Source: Xanthoparmelia taractica
Lineage: Eukaryota; Ascomycota; Lecanoromycetes; Lecanorales; Parmeliaceae
Length of the DNA stretch: 64,000 nucleotides
Assembly (NCBI GenBank): GCA_033085395.1
Contig: JANQBS010000154.1
Coordinates: 1-64,000, forward strand
Reading direction: 5' to 3'
Positions 1 through 11,766 of the stretch are shown piece after piece (the stretch's first letter is position 1; each line of letters starts with the position of its first letter). The notes under the pieces were generated by a model that was given only the letters and a program-made list of their open reading frames with translations, had not been told where the DNA came from and did not search any database. The translations under genes and the position numbers were made by a program.

Positions 1-3000
1 GAAGTCGCGTAGAGTTACTTAATAATATTATTAATAAGATCGAAAAGGCGATAGAAGTATCGGATAATAATTAATTTCAGTAATATAAAAGAGAAGATTA
101 ATATTTTATTTATTATTCTAATTATAACTTAAATTTCTAATCTTAATTAAGCACTTTTTATTTATCTTAAGGGTCTATTAATTCTTAATTAATAAAAAAG
201 CTTAGAGTCTCAAATCCCAATAATAGCACGTGTGACTAGAGATATCTTAATCGTATCTAATGAAGCTATAGCTTATAAGCGATATTTCTCATGAACTAAG
301 CGACTATATAATAATTAAAAAAGCTATTCGCCTTTAATCTTTCGAGCCTTAATAATAATTTCTTATATAAAATATTAATAGAATAGCTACGAATAAGATA
401 CACTAAACTTAAAGAAAGATCTTAATATATCACTTAAAGCTAAATAGATTAATTAAAAAATTCGAAATTATTAGATAAAGAAGATTTTTAATGTTAATTA
501 TATTAATAATAATAATAAAGTACTCTTTAGATCAATCTAAGTAAGAAATTAATTCTTTTTTATTAAAATTTTATTTATTAATTATTCTTTAATTAAGAGA
601 AAAGAAGCGAACGCAAAGTAATAGAGAATTAATCTTTATAGATTAAAGATCTGCGAAAAAAGTAAGAGAGATAATCTAAAATTATTCTATAAGTAATTAG
701 AGAAGAGATCGACTTAGCGATCTTACGCAAATTACAATTTAAGAAAATAATATATTATAGTTATTATTCTAGTTATTATTTATTAGAATAGCTATATTTA
801 CTTAGCGAGATTAAATTAGAAGGGAGTTTATCTTAATATTACTTATTAAGTGCCGGAGTTTAATAATTACTTAAGCTAATTTCGCCCTAACTTATATATT
901 AATCTAAAATTTTCTTATCTTATTCGTCACCTAATATAAAAAATAATCTATATTATAAGATATTTCTACATATATTAGAAATTTCTTAAATCATTTCATA
1001 ATACTAGTAATTTCCCATCTTATATCTTTATAAGTAATCTAATATAACCCCCTTATAATACCCTCCCATAATATGATATGATACGATATGATATGGGATA
1101 TCCCATCAAATATACCAGACCTTTCCGGCCCGTAAATAAGATATAAGAATAGCTACTATTCTAGAGCGAGCGGCGATTAACGATTATTACTTAAGCTTTC
1201 TAACGATCTTCTTAAGTAACTTCTAATTTAATAAATAAGCGAGATAAGAATAATAGCTTATTTATTAAAGAGATAATTAGCCTTAATCGCGATAAAATTA
1301 TTCTCGATTAAGATATAGATATATAAAATAATCTAGAAGAAATTATAATAAAGTCTCAACTATTATTTAATTAGTCGAGATCGTCTTAGTAATATCGACG
1401 CTTAACACGCTACGACTTATCTTAATAATTAATCTTAAGAGTATCTACTTACTTTTAGATAAAGAAGTTATAGTGCTTATTTAGATAATTAAAAGTTATA
1501 ACGAAGAAATAAGCGAGATCGTAGATAATTCACGAGACTCTTATAGATCTACTAAGATATACTTACTCGCTTACTTTATAAAACGATCTTAGAAAGCTCT
1601 TTAATATTACTATAAATTTCGAAATATTCGAATTAAATATGAAATTAGATTTATTAATAGAGTTAATATATATATCTTTAAAGTTAATTAGATTTATTTC
1701 CAGGGTCTCGAAGAATAAATCTATAATTAAATTTCTCGTAAGCGTGTCTCGACGAAAGAAGGATATTATAAAATAAAGATAATTTAATATAAAATCTTTA
1801 TTCTTCTCGTAGAAGCTAAATCGTCGAAATTAATATAAGTTATTAATATTAAAATAATTAAGAATATTAACGATCGAAGCTATGAGCTACCTTAGTTAGA
1901 GATTAATTAAAATTAATAGAATTCGTATAAATAACGATTAATATACGATATAAGTGTAAAGATAACCTAACTTTTTTTCGCTAAAAAATCTAGAAAGAAA
2001 ATCTTAAATAAGATATAATAAGAAGAGAATTATATATATTAAAGTCTATATAAGATTATTAAGATCTCTTTAACTTATAAATTTAATTTCTTTTTTTTCT
2101 CTCCCTAAGATTACTAATTATTAATTTTTAATAATTAGACTTATATTAATTAGAATATTCTAAAGTAGCTCTCGATTAAGAAATCTCGCGTTCGATTTAG
2201 AATCTAGACAAGATAGATTATCGCTACGCCTCGAAGAAGTTCACGTTTATTATATCTTATTAACTAAATTAGATTTAATCTTTAAGCTTAGACTCTTATA
2301 ACGTATTAATTATATCGCACGCTTCACGATCTCTAGCGAAAGACGAGATCGATATTCTAAGGCCCTAGTAGAGTGCTTACTCGTAAGCGATACACATAGT
2401 AATCGAGTTATTTAGCTATAATAATCTCTTTTTTCAAGTTCTTTTATTATTTATTTAACACTTCTTTAATCTTACGAAGATACGTATTTAAATTCGAAAT
2501 CTCGTATTAGCTTTTATTAGTTAATCTATATCGATAATCTATCTATTAACTTCTTATCTAAACGTCTAAATAGCGCTTATCGAGAAGAAAAACGAGACGA
2601 TATTATTAACTCGAAGAAATAACGATCTAGATTAACTAAGATATTACGATATCTCACTCTTAAACAATATCACTAAAATCGTATACGTCTTATAAGATTA
2701 ACTACTTAATTTGAATAGTGCTAAATACTAAGATCGCTATCACATTAGATTAAATTAGCGCTTGAAACTTATATAGTCGAGCTCGATTAGCTTAATCTAA
2801 TTAGTTCACATCGATTCGATATAAAAAGAATTAATAGACTATTAATAGTAGTAAGTTGTATATTCGCGGTCTAATAATAAAAAATCTATTTAGTAGAATA
2901 AGATATTTATTCGATTAACCTTTATTGCGAGAAAGGTAACTTTAACTCGAACTACACTACGCTAATACTCTCGTTATTATTATATTAATCGTCGATAGCT

Positions 3001-3480
3001 CGTAGAGAGCGATTATATTAAATTAACTAGCTAAAATATTAATTAGAAACGTTAATTAAAGCGTAACGGCGAAACGTAAGAATACGAAGAAGAGATAAGT
3101 ATAAGAAGAAAAAGATCGAGAGAGAGCAGAGAATAAGAATTATAAAGAAGAATTATAGAGTGTATTAGCAAAGAAGATAAAAGCTAAAGCACGAAAGATT
3201 ACAATCGTAATAGTTAATACTTCGATTAAGATCTACGATATTAGAGCTAAAAGCGATCGATATAGTTATATAGTATAATAATAAGACGAGAATAGAGAAG
3301 TTAATTAAAGCTCGAGCTACATGAGCGTATATTAAGAAAAGAGATTTTTATACGTTTAAAAAGAGTAGAAATTAAGAGTATTAAGAAAAATAGAAGAAAT
3401 AGTTTCCTATCTTTAAAAGAGCTTAAGAGGATAAGATCGATATTAGATCTTTTCTCTCTCGTCGCCGCTTTTTTAATAGA
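1..3480. repeat. RIP-degraded AT-rich repeat block (left)
   Basis: This stretch is overwhelmingly A+T. CA and TG dinucleotides are rare while TA is very common, and the surviving C/G sit mainly in CG, CT and AG contexts. That is the footprint of repeat-induced point mutation, which converts CpA to TpA in duplicated DNA. All frames are riddled with stops and no gene can be read. It is probably one or more decayed transposable elements; the original family is not recognisable by eye. A short island near 1030-1135 has a different composition and may be a junction between two elements. The block runs off the left edge of the window. Confidence 0.85.
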
Positions 3481-3985
3481 AAGACGCTCGAAGTGAGAGA
3501 GTGCACCGCCGTCTATCTAGCCACTATAGATTTCTGGCGCACTTCTCATCCTAAGTGTAAAAGAGTAACGTAATAATTTCTGATAAGCGTAGAATTAGAT
3601 AGCAGCTCACTCACGCGAGGGGCGCAGTCACCCAGGATCACCCTGCTTCGCGCGACGATCACTTAGGTCGCGCGATCATAGGGCGGCGCTCACCCGATGC
3701 CCGATTGGGGGTGAGTTCGGGGCAGATTTCTGTCTTCTTGGCAAAACCCCAATCTGGGTCGTCCTCTGTTCTCTCTGCCTTACTCGCATATTCTCACCTA
3801 AGTCTCATCCAGATCGGATTAGGCAGGACGACGAGCAACATAAAGATGAATGGTATACAGCGCTCTTTAGTGCTATCCTCTTGACATACACTACCATGCC
3901 GAGTAGGTGACAAGCAAAACCATCAGGCACTTTTCGCCCTATTCTCCTCGAAGTAGACCATTGCTTCGGGTATGTCCCAGTGGAA
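3481..3985. other. GC-rich border between repeat block and gene
   Basis: Base composition flips abruptly here from RIP-type AT-rich to GC-rich. Positions about 3600-3780 contain closely spaced TCGCGCGA copies, and complementary CCGATTGGGG / CCCCAATCTGGG segments that could form a stem. It may be an un-mutated terminal part of the neighbouring repeat, or the 3' flank of the HeLo gene. No coding region is supported. Confidence 0.4.
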
Positions 3986-5970
3986 TCATGCATTACATAC
4001 AGCCAGTCTATCAACGACCCTGTTCTGAAACTGTTCCAGATACGCCTGCAGCTGCCTATGCTGATCGCCCGCTTCCATTTCCCAAAGATTATCGAAGTCT
4101 CTACTCAAACAGGATCTGACAGCGTCCCGGTACCGCGCGCCGGTATACTGTTTCAAGGCCATGATCGAACCCTGCTCCACCAACCTCTCGACTAACCGCG
4201 GATCCGAGTTGTAAGTGGGCAAAGAAGGTCTTCTTGGATTGTTGCTCTTAGACGAGCCTTGATAGGCAATGTTTCGCCACATGCCGATTTCGTAGAGGAT
4301 CACACCCAGACTGTATATGTCGTATGAAGGTTGAAACGACGTTGCGTACATTCCCTTGTAATGTGGGTGCCGATAAAGATCATCTTCGAAATGGGACAAC
4401 GGCTTCTCCGACACCTCTCCCGGTTGATTTGGTCTAGAGATATCGAAGCCCATCAAATATGGTCTGCTAACATCTGGTTCATCCTTTGCATCTGGCTTTG
4501 GCCAGAAAAGAATATTCTTTGATTGTATGTTTTTGTGTACCCAGCCAATGTTGTGAATGTTGAATACCGTCGTGACAAGAGCTTTGGCCAACTCGAATCG
4601 CTCCCCCAAGTCAGGAACTAGCATATCTCAGAGTCAGCACGTACCTATATGGGGATGAAGGCATGCATAATCAGACATGTTCGGGGTTTTAAAAGGTGAC
4701 GAGGTGAGTTTACTCCTGTGTTTCGCGACTCGAAAGGCGATCTTGAATAGAGAGGGAGAGGCTCGAAGGTGCCTTACTATCTTTGGGTTGATTCGGACGT
4801 TCGACACGTTTCAACAGATCGTAGAGCGTGATAGGTTCTTGGCCAGGTTGAGCACCATCTGGCAGCCGAAAAGCGTACCCTGTGACATTGTGGCTCTGGT
4901 TCAAATAACCCACACAGTGGAGAATTGAGAGGCTCAATGGCTTAAGATCCCTATTCAAGATCCTTGTTAGGTTCTCCGTCCTGCGTCTAAATGCTCTGGG
5001 ATGCGTTCGCCTCCAACTGTCATCTTGACAGCATCTCCAGTCAACGATGACGCTTTCCTCACCGTACCGAGCCATTGCTCGGATTTGATCCGTGGCATAC
5101 GGTTTCCCTTGCCACTTTAGCTGATCCATCTCGAGCCTGTAGCCAGATGATGGAGAAGTTCCGATGCATCGGCCGTCTGGATCAGGAGAGGAAACCACCA
5201 ATTCTGGGGGACAATCCGGCTGCTCGCTGAGGTAACCTTGCTCAATGACTATCCTCGCCGCGGCCATTAGTTGAATGTCCCGATGTTCAAGCAAGTCCGC
5301 TGCTGCTTCCAAATGCCGAAGCTGAGTGGTGTCGAAAGTCGAGAAGATGGTCCTCAGTCGGCGACGTGAGGAGTCCTGATCTAGTCGCGAGGTCAACTGG
5401 TCAAGGCCGTTGTTCCAATGGGAAAGTTGCATAACTAGATCCCTCATCTTTTTCTGCTTCGTCAGGACAAATTTCACTCTTTTTGTATAACTCGAAAAGC
5501 CGTGCTTGGCTGGGGTCTTGGCTGACAGTGACAGGCGACCAATCAATTGGGAGACTGAGCCGACTTTAGTATTTGGCAATGTTTATGGACAAGGATCTCT
5601 TTTTACCTGAAGAGTTGCCTTGGGCTGGCAGACCAAGCTGTTGGCCATAGTCATCCAAAATCTGATTGTTTTCCTCGAAGGCTTCCATGATCCTACCGAA
5701 TATCCATTCCATGGTCTGCCATGTAGTAATGTGCTTTTGAGACAGCTTGGATCGATTCCGTTCGTCAAAATATTCGGCCAAGACGTGGCTCCCCCATAGC
5801 TCCAATCGTTGATGTTCAAGCAGTAGTCCCATACGCAAGTCTTGGTACTCGGACGGCACATCTTTGACATCAAGGTACAAGTTGTAAGCCGACATGACTG
5901 CATTGTAAGTCTGTATGACGCTTCCCACCACCCCTAAAATGCCCAATGTCAAGCTCACCGGGTCAGTCAT
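3986..5970 (-). CDS. HeLo-domain protein with C-terminal pseudokinase domain
   Basis: Three exons on the minus strand: 5970-5607, 5554-4778, 4617-3986 (introns 52 and 160 nt; the first has TACTAA before CAG, the second a GTAAGG donor). The joined protein is 590 aa. Residues 1 to about 200 match the fungal HeLo (prion-inhibition and propagation) domain: a hydrophobic N-terminal helix (VSLTLGILGVVGSVIQTYNA) followed by amphipathic helices. Known HeLo domains form a helical bundle that acts on the plasma membrane in regulated cell death. The C-terminal half has a protein-kinase fold signature but degenerate catalytic motifs: HKN (408-410) where HRD is expected, Asn415 kept, GFD (437-439) in place of DFG, and VDWR where the VAIK lysine should be. 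It is therefore predicted to be a pseudokinase. The overall plan resembles MLKL. The gene lies beside a RIP block and is divergent from a kinase-ankyrin gene. The HeLo plus kinase-like call is firm; the exact intron 2 ends are less so. Confidence 0.85.
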
Positions 5971-6477
5971 ATTGCCAGGACGGAGATGAATATGAATTCC
6001 CTATTGATTCAATTGGTACGAGGGCGATACCGACGTCGCTTTATATATATTTTGAAAGACGGTATGTAAGAAGTGATTACGTATGATGGGCAATGGGTTA
6101 TTCTAGGAAGGCTGAGACCCCAATTACTTGAGATATAGAGAGGGAAGGCTTTTTTGAATGTCTCGACCTTTGACGCCGAAAGGGCAGGGGGGCAGCCTGG
6201 GTAGTTATGGCAAGCAGGCATGACAGACGTGCAAGAGGATGATCCCGACGTGGAAGGAATTGAGACTGGATGCTGCCTGGGACATCAATGGTGAGGCTGC
6301 CAGTGCGGCTCACCAGAGAGAGGTGCAGGTGGGAGCACGAAGTAGTAGAGGAAGGAAGCAAGGGGGGGCTGAGGCTGGAGTATTTATGACGGACTGACTG
6401 AATTGGGTTTGAACTTGAGCCGCGTTTAGGCATGTTCCAAGCTGTCAACGAATGAGGGCGCATTCTTTTCGAATGTT

Positions 6478-6612
6478 TCTATCTCTTTTCTTTTTTCCTT
6501 TTTTCCTTTTTTCCTTTTTTTTTCTTTCTCTTTTCTTCTTTCTTTTTTCTTATTTTTTATTTCTTCTTTTTTCTTTCTTCTTTCTTTTCCCTTTTTTCCC
6601 TCCTTATTTCAA
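6478..6612 (+). repeat. Polypyrimidine (C/T) low-complexity tract
   Basis: About 135 nt composed almost only of T and C, with repeated TTTTTTCC and TTTCTTC blocks. It lies about 500 nt upstream of the HeLo gene start (on that gene's strand it is a purine tract) and about 700 nt upstream of the kinase-ankyrin start. Confidence 0.9.
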
Positions 6613-6724
6613 CTGAGCAATTGTTAGGTTGACGCAGGGTAATGCAATGTAGAGAGATGCAGGGGGGTGTTCTTTTTGCATCACTAATCAATAATTATTG
6701 CGCCCAATCTGTAGAAGTACTTGC

Positions 6725-6773
6725 TGCTCACTGCTCACTGCTCACTGCTCACTGCTCACTGCTCACTGCTCAC
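6725..6773 (+). repeat. 7-bp minisatellite (TGCTCAC x7)
   Basis: Seven perfect, uninterrupted copies of TGCTCAC occupy 49 nt. The perfection suggests a young, length-variable array. It lies in the shared upstream region of the divergent HeLo/kinase pair. Confidence 0.95.
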
Positions 6774-7310
6774 TTGCTTTCTGGACTCGGTTGGAGTTGG
6801 CAGAGTCCGTTGCAGAAGGGCTTGCTGTAGCTTACTTTATGTGAACCAATGACATCTTCTTGCTTAAACAGCCTAGACCTGAAATGGTATGGTGTCTTTA
6901 ACCCAATTATTGCCCGGCTCGGCCTCACCCCCTCACCTTTTTCCCTTTTACACTTGTCTAAAAGTCAAGTACTCCAGTACTTCAATACTCCAATACCAAA
7001 GTGTACACACACATACATACAGCCTCATCGTCTCATGACAAGTCCAAAGTGCAATTATTGCATTATCAATATACTTACTGATACATATCAAATGATAATG
7101 CAACAAAGTCAGGCAATAATGAGCCAACCTTTAGCATGCGCGCCCACTCTACACTGCCACCTCGCATTGACACCCTACTCTAACAGTAGTCCTATGCGGC
7201 ATTGCCTGCAGCAAGCTAAAATCTCCGGCTACACATGATACGCACTTTCTCACTTCTTAAATCTGCTTTCGTTATTCTACGTGCTATGTCACAACCCCCC
7301 ATCTTTCACC

Positions 7311-10300
7311 ATGGATATCGATACTGTCACCTACTCGACAGTCTTCCCTGTTCGATCCCGACGGAAGTCGAGTATAGTAGCTGGCGTAACGCTACATTCG
7401 GCTATCTATCCAACCTCTGCCACCATGCTACAGGATAGCTTGATCTCCTTCCTCTCCTACGTCAAGACACAGAATATCCCCATCCTCCCAGTCACCAAGC
7501 CTGATATCCGTTCCGTCTTAGGCCAGGGTGCCTCCTTTCTCGTCAATGGCGCCGAGGTACCCGAGACCTACATCGATCCCGTCTCCGGCACCGTCTTTCC
7601 TCAAGGCATGACTGTCGCTTTCAAACGTGCCATACTGAGCCAGGCCACAATGAAAGACCCCATCGCCGGCCGTATCCACGTCATCCTAAATGAATTGCTT
7701 ACCATGCACCATCCACCTTTACGGGCCCACCCCAACATTGTCAAGCTTCTTGGAGTCGGATTCGAGACCGAAGGACCCAGTGATGATCAGAGGGCCATGC
7801 CCGTCTTGATACCCGAATGCGCTGAGCTTGGTAATTTGGCAGAGGTCTTGGAGACTGCCAGGAAAGAAGACAGGCCGTTGGAGTTTGGAGAGAAATTGTC
7901 ATTGTGTCTTGATATTGCACACGGCCTTGAGATACTACATGCATGCGGTCAGCAGTCTTTGATTATTACCCTTCCGCAAATGTCTTTGCCTGCCTCATTG
8001 AGCTAAGCCTACATCCTGTTCTGCACGGTCTGTCCGTCCCATCATGCGTGACCGCCAAATCTGCAACAAATAGGGACCTTCATTCGGTCCCCTTTCCTGA
8101 TCATCTTGCATGCAGTCCGATATCTCCAAGTGCAATTCCATGCTGACTGGTTCAATTGCAAGACATCGTACACGGAGACGTCAAATGTGAAAATGTCTTG
8201 ATATTCGAGGAGCATGATGACTCGCAAGGCTCGAACCCCAAACGTGAGTCTACCACTTCATGGCTGCTGCAAGACCTCTAAATGTGCGTTTCAGATCTCA
8301 AACTTGTTGGGAAGTTGACAGATTTCGGTGTATTGAGGCTTGAAGACGGTGGTTTGATGCTCGGCGGCAGTCGCCCCTGGCAAGCACCTGAATTCTCTCG
8401 AACGGCTTACTTCAAGATTGAAGATGCGAAGCGAACGGACGTTTATAGCTTCGGCATGCTACTCTGGCGTGTCTTCCTCGACGGTGACCCTTTCAAGTCT
8501 CTCGGCGATATTGAAGGCAAAACCCCAAAGGAGAAACGGCAATCCCGGAATGATGCCATAGCCGCTTTGAAGGAAGCAGATCAGCTGGTACAACACGTCT
8601 GCGCTTCTCTGGCATTATCCGAGAATTTTACTCGCCCACAGCTCGAAATGCTTTGTGAGGTCATTGGTATTACCTTGATGAAAGATCCTTCTCGTCGAGA
8701 GCTCGATATGGCAAGGATAATAAGACTGTTGAGTCCAAAGAACTGGTATGAAGCGAGGCATCCCGTTCCGCCAAAACGTTTGCCTCTCGAGGTGGATGCC
8801 CATCTGCTTGATATGGAGAAATGGCACTCGGAATTTGAACGTGTTAGCCCTGTAGTACAGACTCTTATGGCTCTGGGCTTTCAGGACTGTGCTCAAGGCC
8901 CATCTGAACATTCCGAGGTGGATCTGGAAGAAGAGGAGAGTGCAGCTGCATATCAGCTGGCTATCTGTTACGCCAACGGCTTTGGTGTCCATTTTGAACC
9001 TGGAGAGTGCTTGAAATGGCTTGAGATTGCAGCTGATGGTGGGTCACAAAAGGCGCAAGAAGCACTCCCCAAGGTAACACAGGCGTTTCGAGCCCCGTCG
9101 ACGGATTTCACCAATCCATGGGCTAAACCTGATGATGCCACTTCACTTCTTAGCTCCTCATGGGCGTCTGAGTTTGCTGACGCAACGACCCCTGCCACGG
9201 AAAATGATGGCATCGGATCGCTGCGTTTGGCGGATAGTATCGCCGTACCTGGCGCCTCATGGACACTTCTGAATGCCGCGGAAAGATGTAAGTATGATGT
9301 CCTCGAATCGTTGCTGACGAGCTCCGCCAAACCCAGTACTTCGGAGGATGGCGTTTCTCCTCTTCATTTCCTCTCGTCCTGGGATGTCAGCAAAGCGGAG
9401 GGACTCGGACGCAGGTTAATTATGGCTGGCGCAGACGTCAACGTCCGAGCAAAGCGTGGCCCCACTGTGGGTGGTACTCCGCTCATGTGGTCCGTTTACG
9501 GAGACACCACGCAGCATTCGCAGGTCTTAATAAACCTCGGTGCTGACCCAATGGCTGCAACCGTTGATGGTGATGACGCTCTTTCATTTGCCGCCAAACT
9601 ACATCTTACGGCTCATCTACGATTGTTACTGGAAAATGTGCGCCCATCGCAACTGCGGGGCCATCTATGCCGACTGATTGCGGCCGCAGCTGGGGGCGAA
9701 AGTCGGTTTACTCGGATTCTAAGGCACGGAAGACGTTGGAAATCAGCTGTTACGGAAACGCTGCAGCTGTTGCGGGATTGGAACGCCCTTTTCCCTGACG
9801 CCGACGATTTCAGAGGCCTTGTGCTACCGGCGCTCGAGTCCGGATTGAAATCATCTTACGGCCGCATGAATACTGACGTCCAGGTTGACTTCATCAAATC
9901 CGCTGGGATAGAACCAGTCCATATGCACAAGCTTCTGCGCGAGAGCGTGGTGAGCTTCAATAAAGAGCTTTTTGACGCTCTTCTTGATTATGGCGTACCA
10001 GTGACCACACTCTTTGAGCGAAAGAAAAGTCTACTGCATCTTTGTGCAAAGATTCCAGACCATAGCGTTGCGGCTACAGAATTCGCGCCTCGTCTCTTGG
10101 ACTTGGGTGCGGATTTTGATGCATCGGACGAAGACGGCATCACTCCGTGGATGGCGGCGATTCTTGAGCGGAAATGGGATCTGGCTGATCTGCTGATGAA
10201 GAGGGGTGCAAATGCTCTAGCCACCGATAAGGCCGGCTTCAATGTCCTTGGTCTTTGCATCACTTCCCTCAACCTGGGAGCTATCAAATACCTCATGAAG

Positions 10301-10852
10301 TACTGCGAACAGAAGCAAAAGTTCCTACAAGATTCCTTTTTGGTCAACAGGGAGAAGCAAATCAGCGCACTTCAACTGGCTTCTACATTGACCCTACCGC
10401 GAGCCCACGGCATGAAAATCGAAGTTGTGGGAGTCTTCCTAACCATCTTGACCAATTTCGCCAGGGAATCTTGGCAATTGAACTTCCGGTCGGACGGTCT
10501 GCTAGCCGACGCATCAGCACTCGATATCGCAGCTTCCAAGGGCAATGTGCACGCAGTCAAGAACTTGGTCAAGAGGGGAGCACATTTGGCGGGAGGAAGC
10601 CGTGCATCGGGTTGGTCACAAGCTCAGCTGTCCAGCACGACTGAGTACATGCAACGGAAGAATCTGGAACGCTGTACATTCATCATAGAGAATTGGGACA
10701 ATAAGCTCAAAAACACACGAAGGTTAGCGGACGACTGGACAAACATGCGTACGATAGATGAGTCACACGTCGCTTCGAGTTGGGATATTTTGGTGTTCGA
10801 CTATGCCAAGCGAGACAATATCAAAAATGCTTCGTCAACAACAGAGACTTGA
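7311..10852 (+). CDS. Protein kinase with Sel1 and ankyrin repeats
   Basis: Start at 7311, chosen because CACCATGG is a strong context just before the kinase lobe. Exons 7311-7947, 8163-8243 and 8295-10852 join in phase to give 1091 aa (introns 215 and 51 nt; the first has a weaker GTCAGC donor but a CTGAC branch). Kinase domain, about residues 65-370: glycine loop GQGASF (71-76), Lys105 in VAFK, HGD (216-218) with Asp218 kept, Asn223, DFG (249-251), APE (270-272). The catalytic residues are present, but the HRD arginine is Gly, so it is a non-RD kinase. A Sel1-like repeat follows (AAAYQLAICYANGFGV...), then a long ankyrin-repeat region (e.g. GVSPLHFL, GTPLMWS, GITPWMAAIL) to the C-terminus. 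Similar kinase-ankyrin proteins are common and variable in Pezizomycotina. The substrate is unknown; the divergent HeLo pseudokinase is an obvious candidate partner (inference). Confidence 0.82.
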
Positions 10853-11766
10853 ATCATCCTACCTTCACGCCGGGTTCCTACGGATGGCTTCAACGTAATA
10901 TCACGGCGTCAACAATCCTTGCGGCTTGTCCCAGGCTTAGGGTGTGCGTGACACGGATCATACAAGGGCGGCCGAGCGTCTTACGAGGTAACGATTGACG
11001 ATTGAGATGGTGAATGAAGGACAAAAGAAGATGTATGTATTCGCTTAGGCGTAAGCAGATATATCCAGCCTCGTGTGGCGGTTTTTACGTATCGAATCAG
11101 ACGACCATGGGGGATGAAGACGTTGACTCCGAAGCAAATCGCGCAACAGTATAGAAGAAGCGCCCAGCGGTAGCCGCCCGTGCCTTAGATTGGTTGAAAA
11201 GGCTGAGGCAAGGGCACATTTGTTTCTTGTTGGCAATGTTTGGACCTGACCAATTCCAAGTACGGCTACAAAATTCACTAATGACGATGGAAGCGAGATG
11301 CTTCACTGAGCGTTATGAGTTGAGATACTCCTAAGCGCCTCGCGCCAACGCGTTGCTACCTGCCAGGCCATGATGACATAAACTATGATGAAAAATTATG
11401 TTGAAGAATTGGATGTTGCTTCAACAAGCTCAGCGTCGAGGCCCACGAATCTTGGTGCATATTCTTCCTTATTAGTTCGAGGTAAGCGACAGCGACATCC
11501 TCTTCTTTACTACTGTTTTATATTCTCTCAGTAATCATGAAGAGTCAAAAGAAAAAAAGAAAGATTCGTGGTGGAACGCGCAAGCATAGCCACCACAAGT
11601 AGTCTGGACATGTGACGGCTGTGCAACCTTTCTGCCTTTGAAATCAAAAAAAGAAAAAGAAAAAGGTGGCGAAGTAAATACGCCAAGCTTGTATATCATT
11701 CTCCATATATCATCTCTCGTTCTGTTCCTGTCTTCGGCTCTCAACCCTTACTCGCACCACCTCTTG
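10853..11766. other. Intergenic, no gene seen
   Basis: Downstream flank of the kinase-ankyrin gene. Short open frames here lack domains and fungal-like codon patterns. Around 11640-11670 there is an A/G-rich run. Nothing else is supported. Confidence 0.5.

Larger units (their letters stand above)
5971..7310. promoter_or_regulatory. Shared upstream region of the divergent HeLo and kinase genes
   Basis: About 1.34 kb separates the two divergent start codons. It holds a long pyrimidine tract (about 6478-6612), a 7-bp tandem repeat (6725-6773) and several AGTACT-type palindromes around 6965-7000. No credible gene is seen. Pyrimidine-rich tracts upstream of starts are common in fungal promoters; whether this one drives one or both genes is not visible from sequence. 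Confidence 0.5.

Noticed and set aside
3907..4522. Plus-strand open frames over the HeLo gene
   Set aside because: They are antisense shadows of the pseudokinase exon, with no domain and no splice logic.
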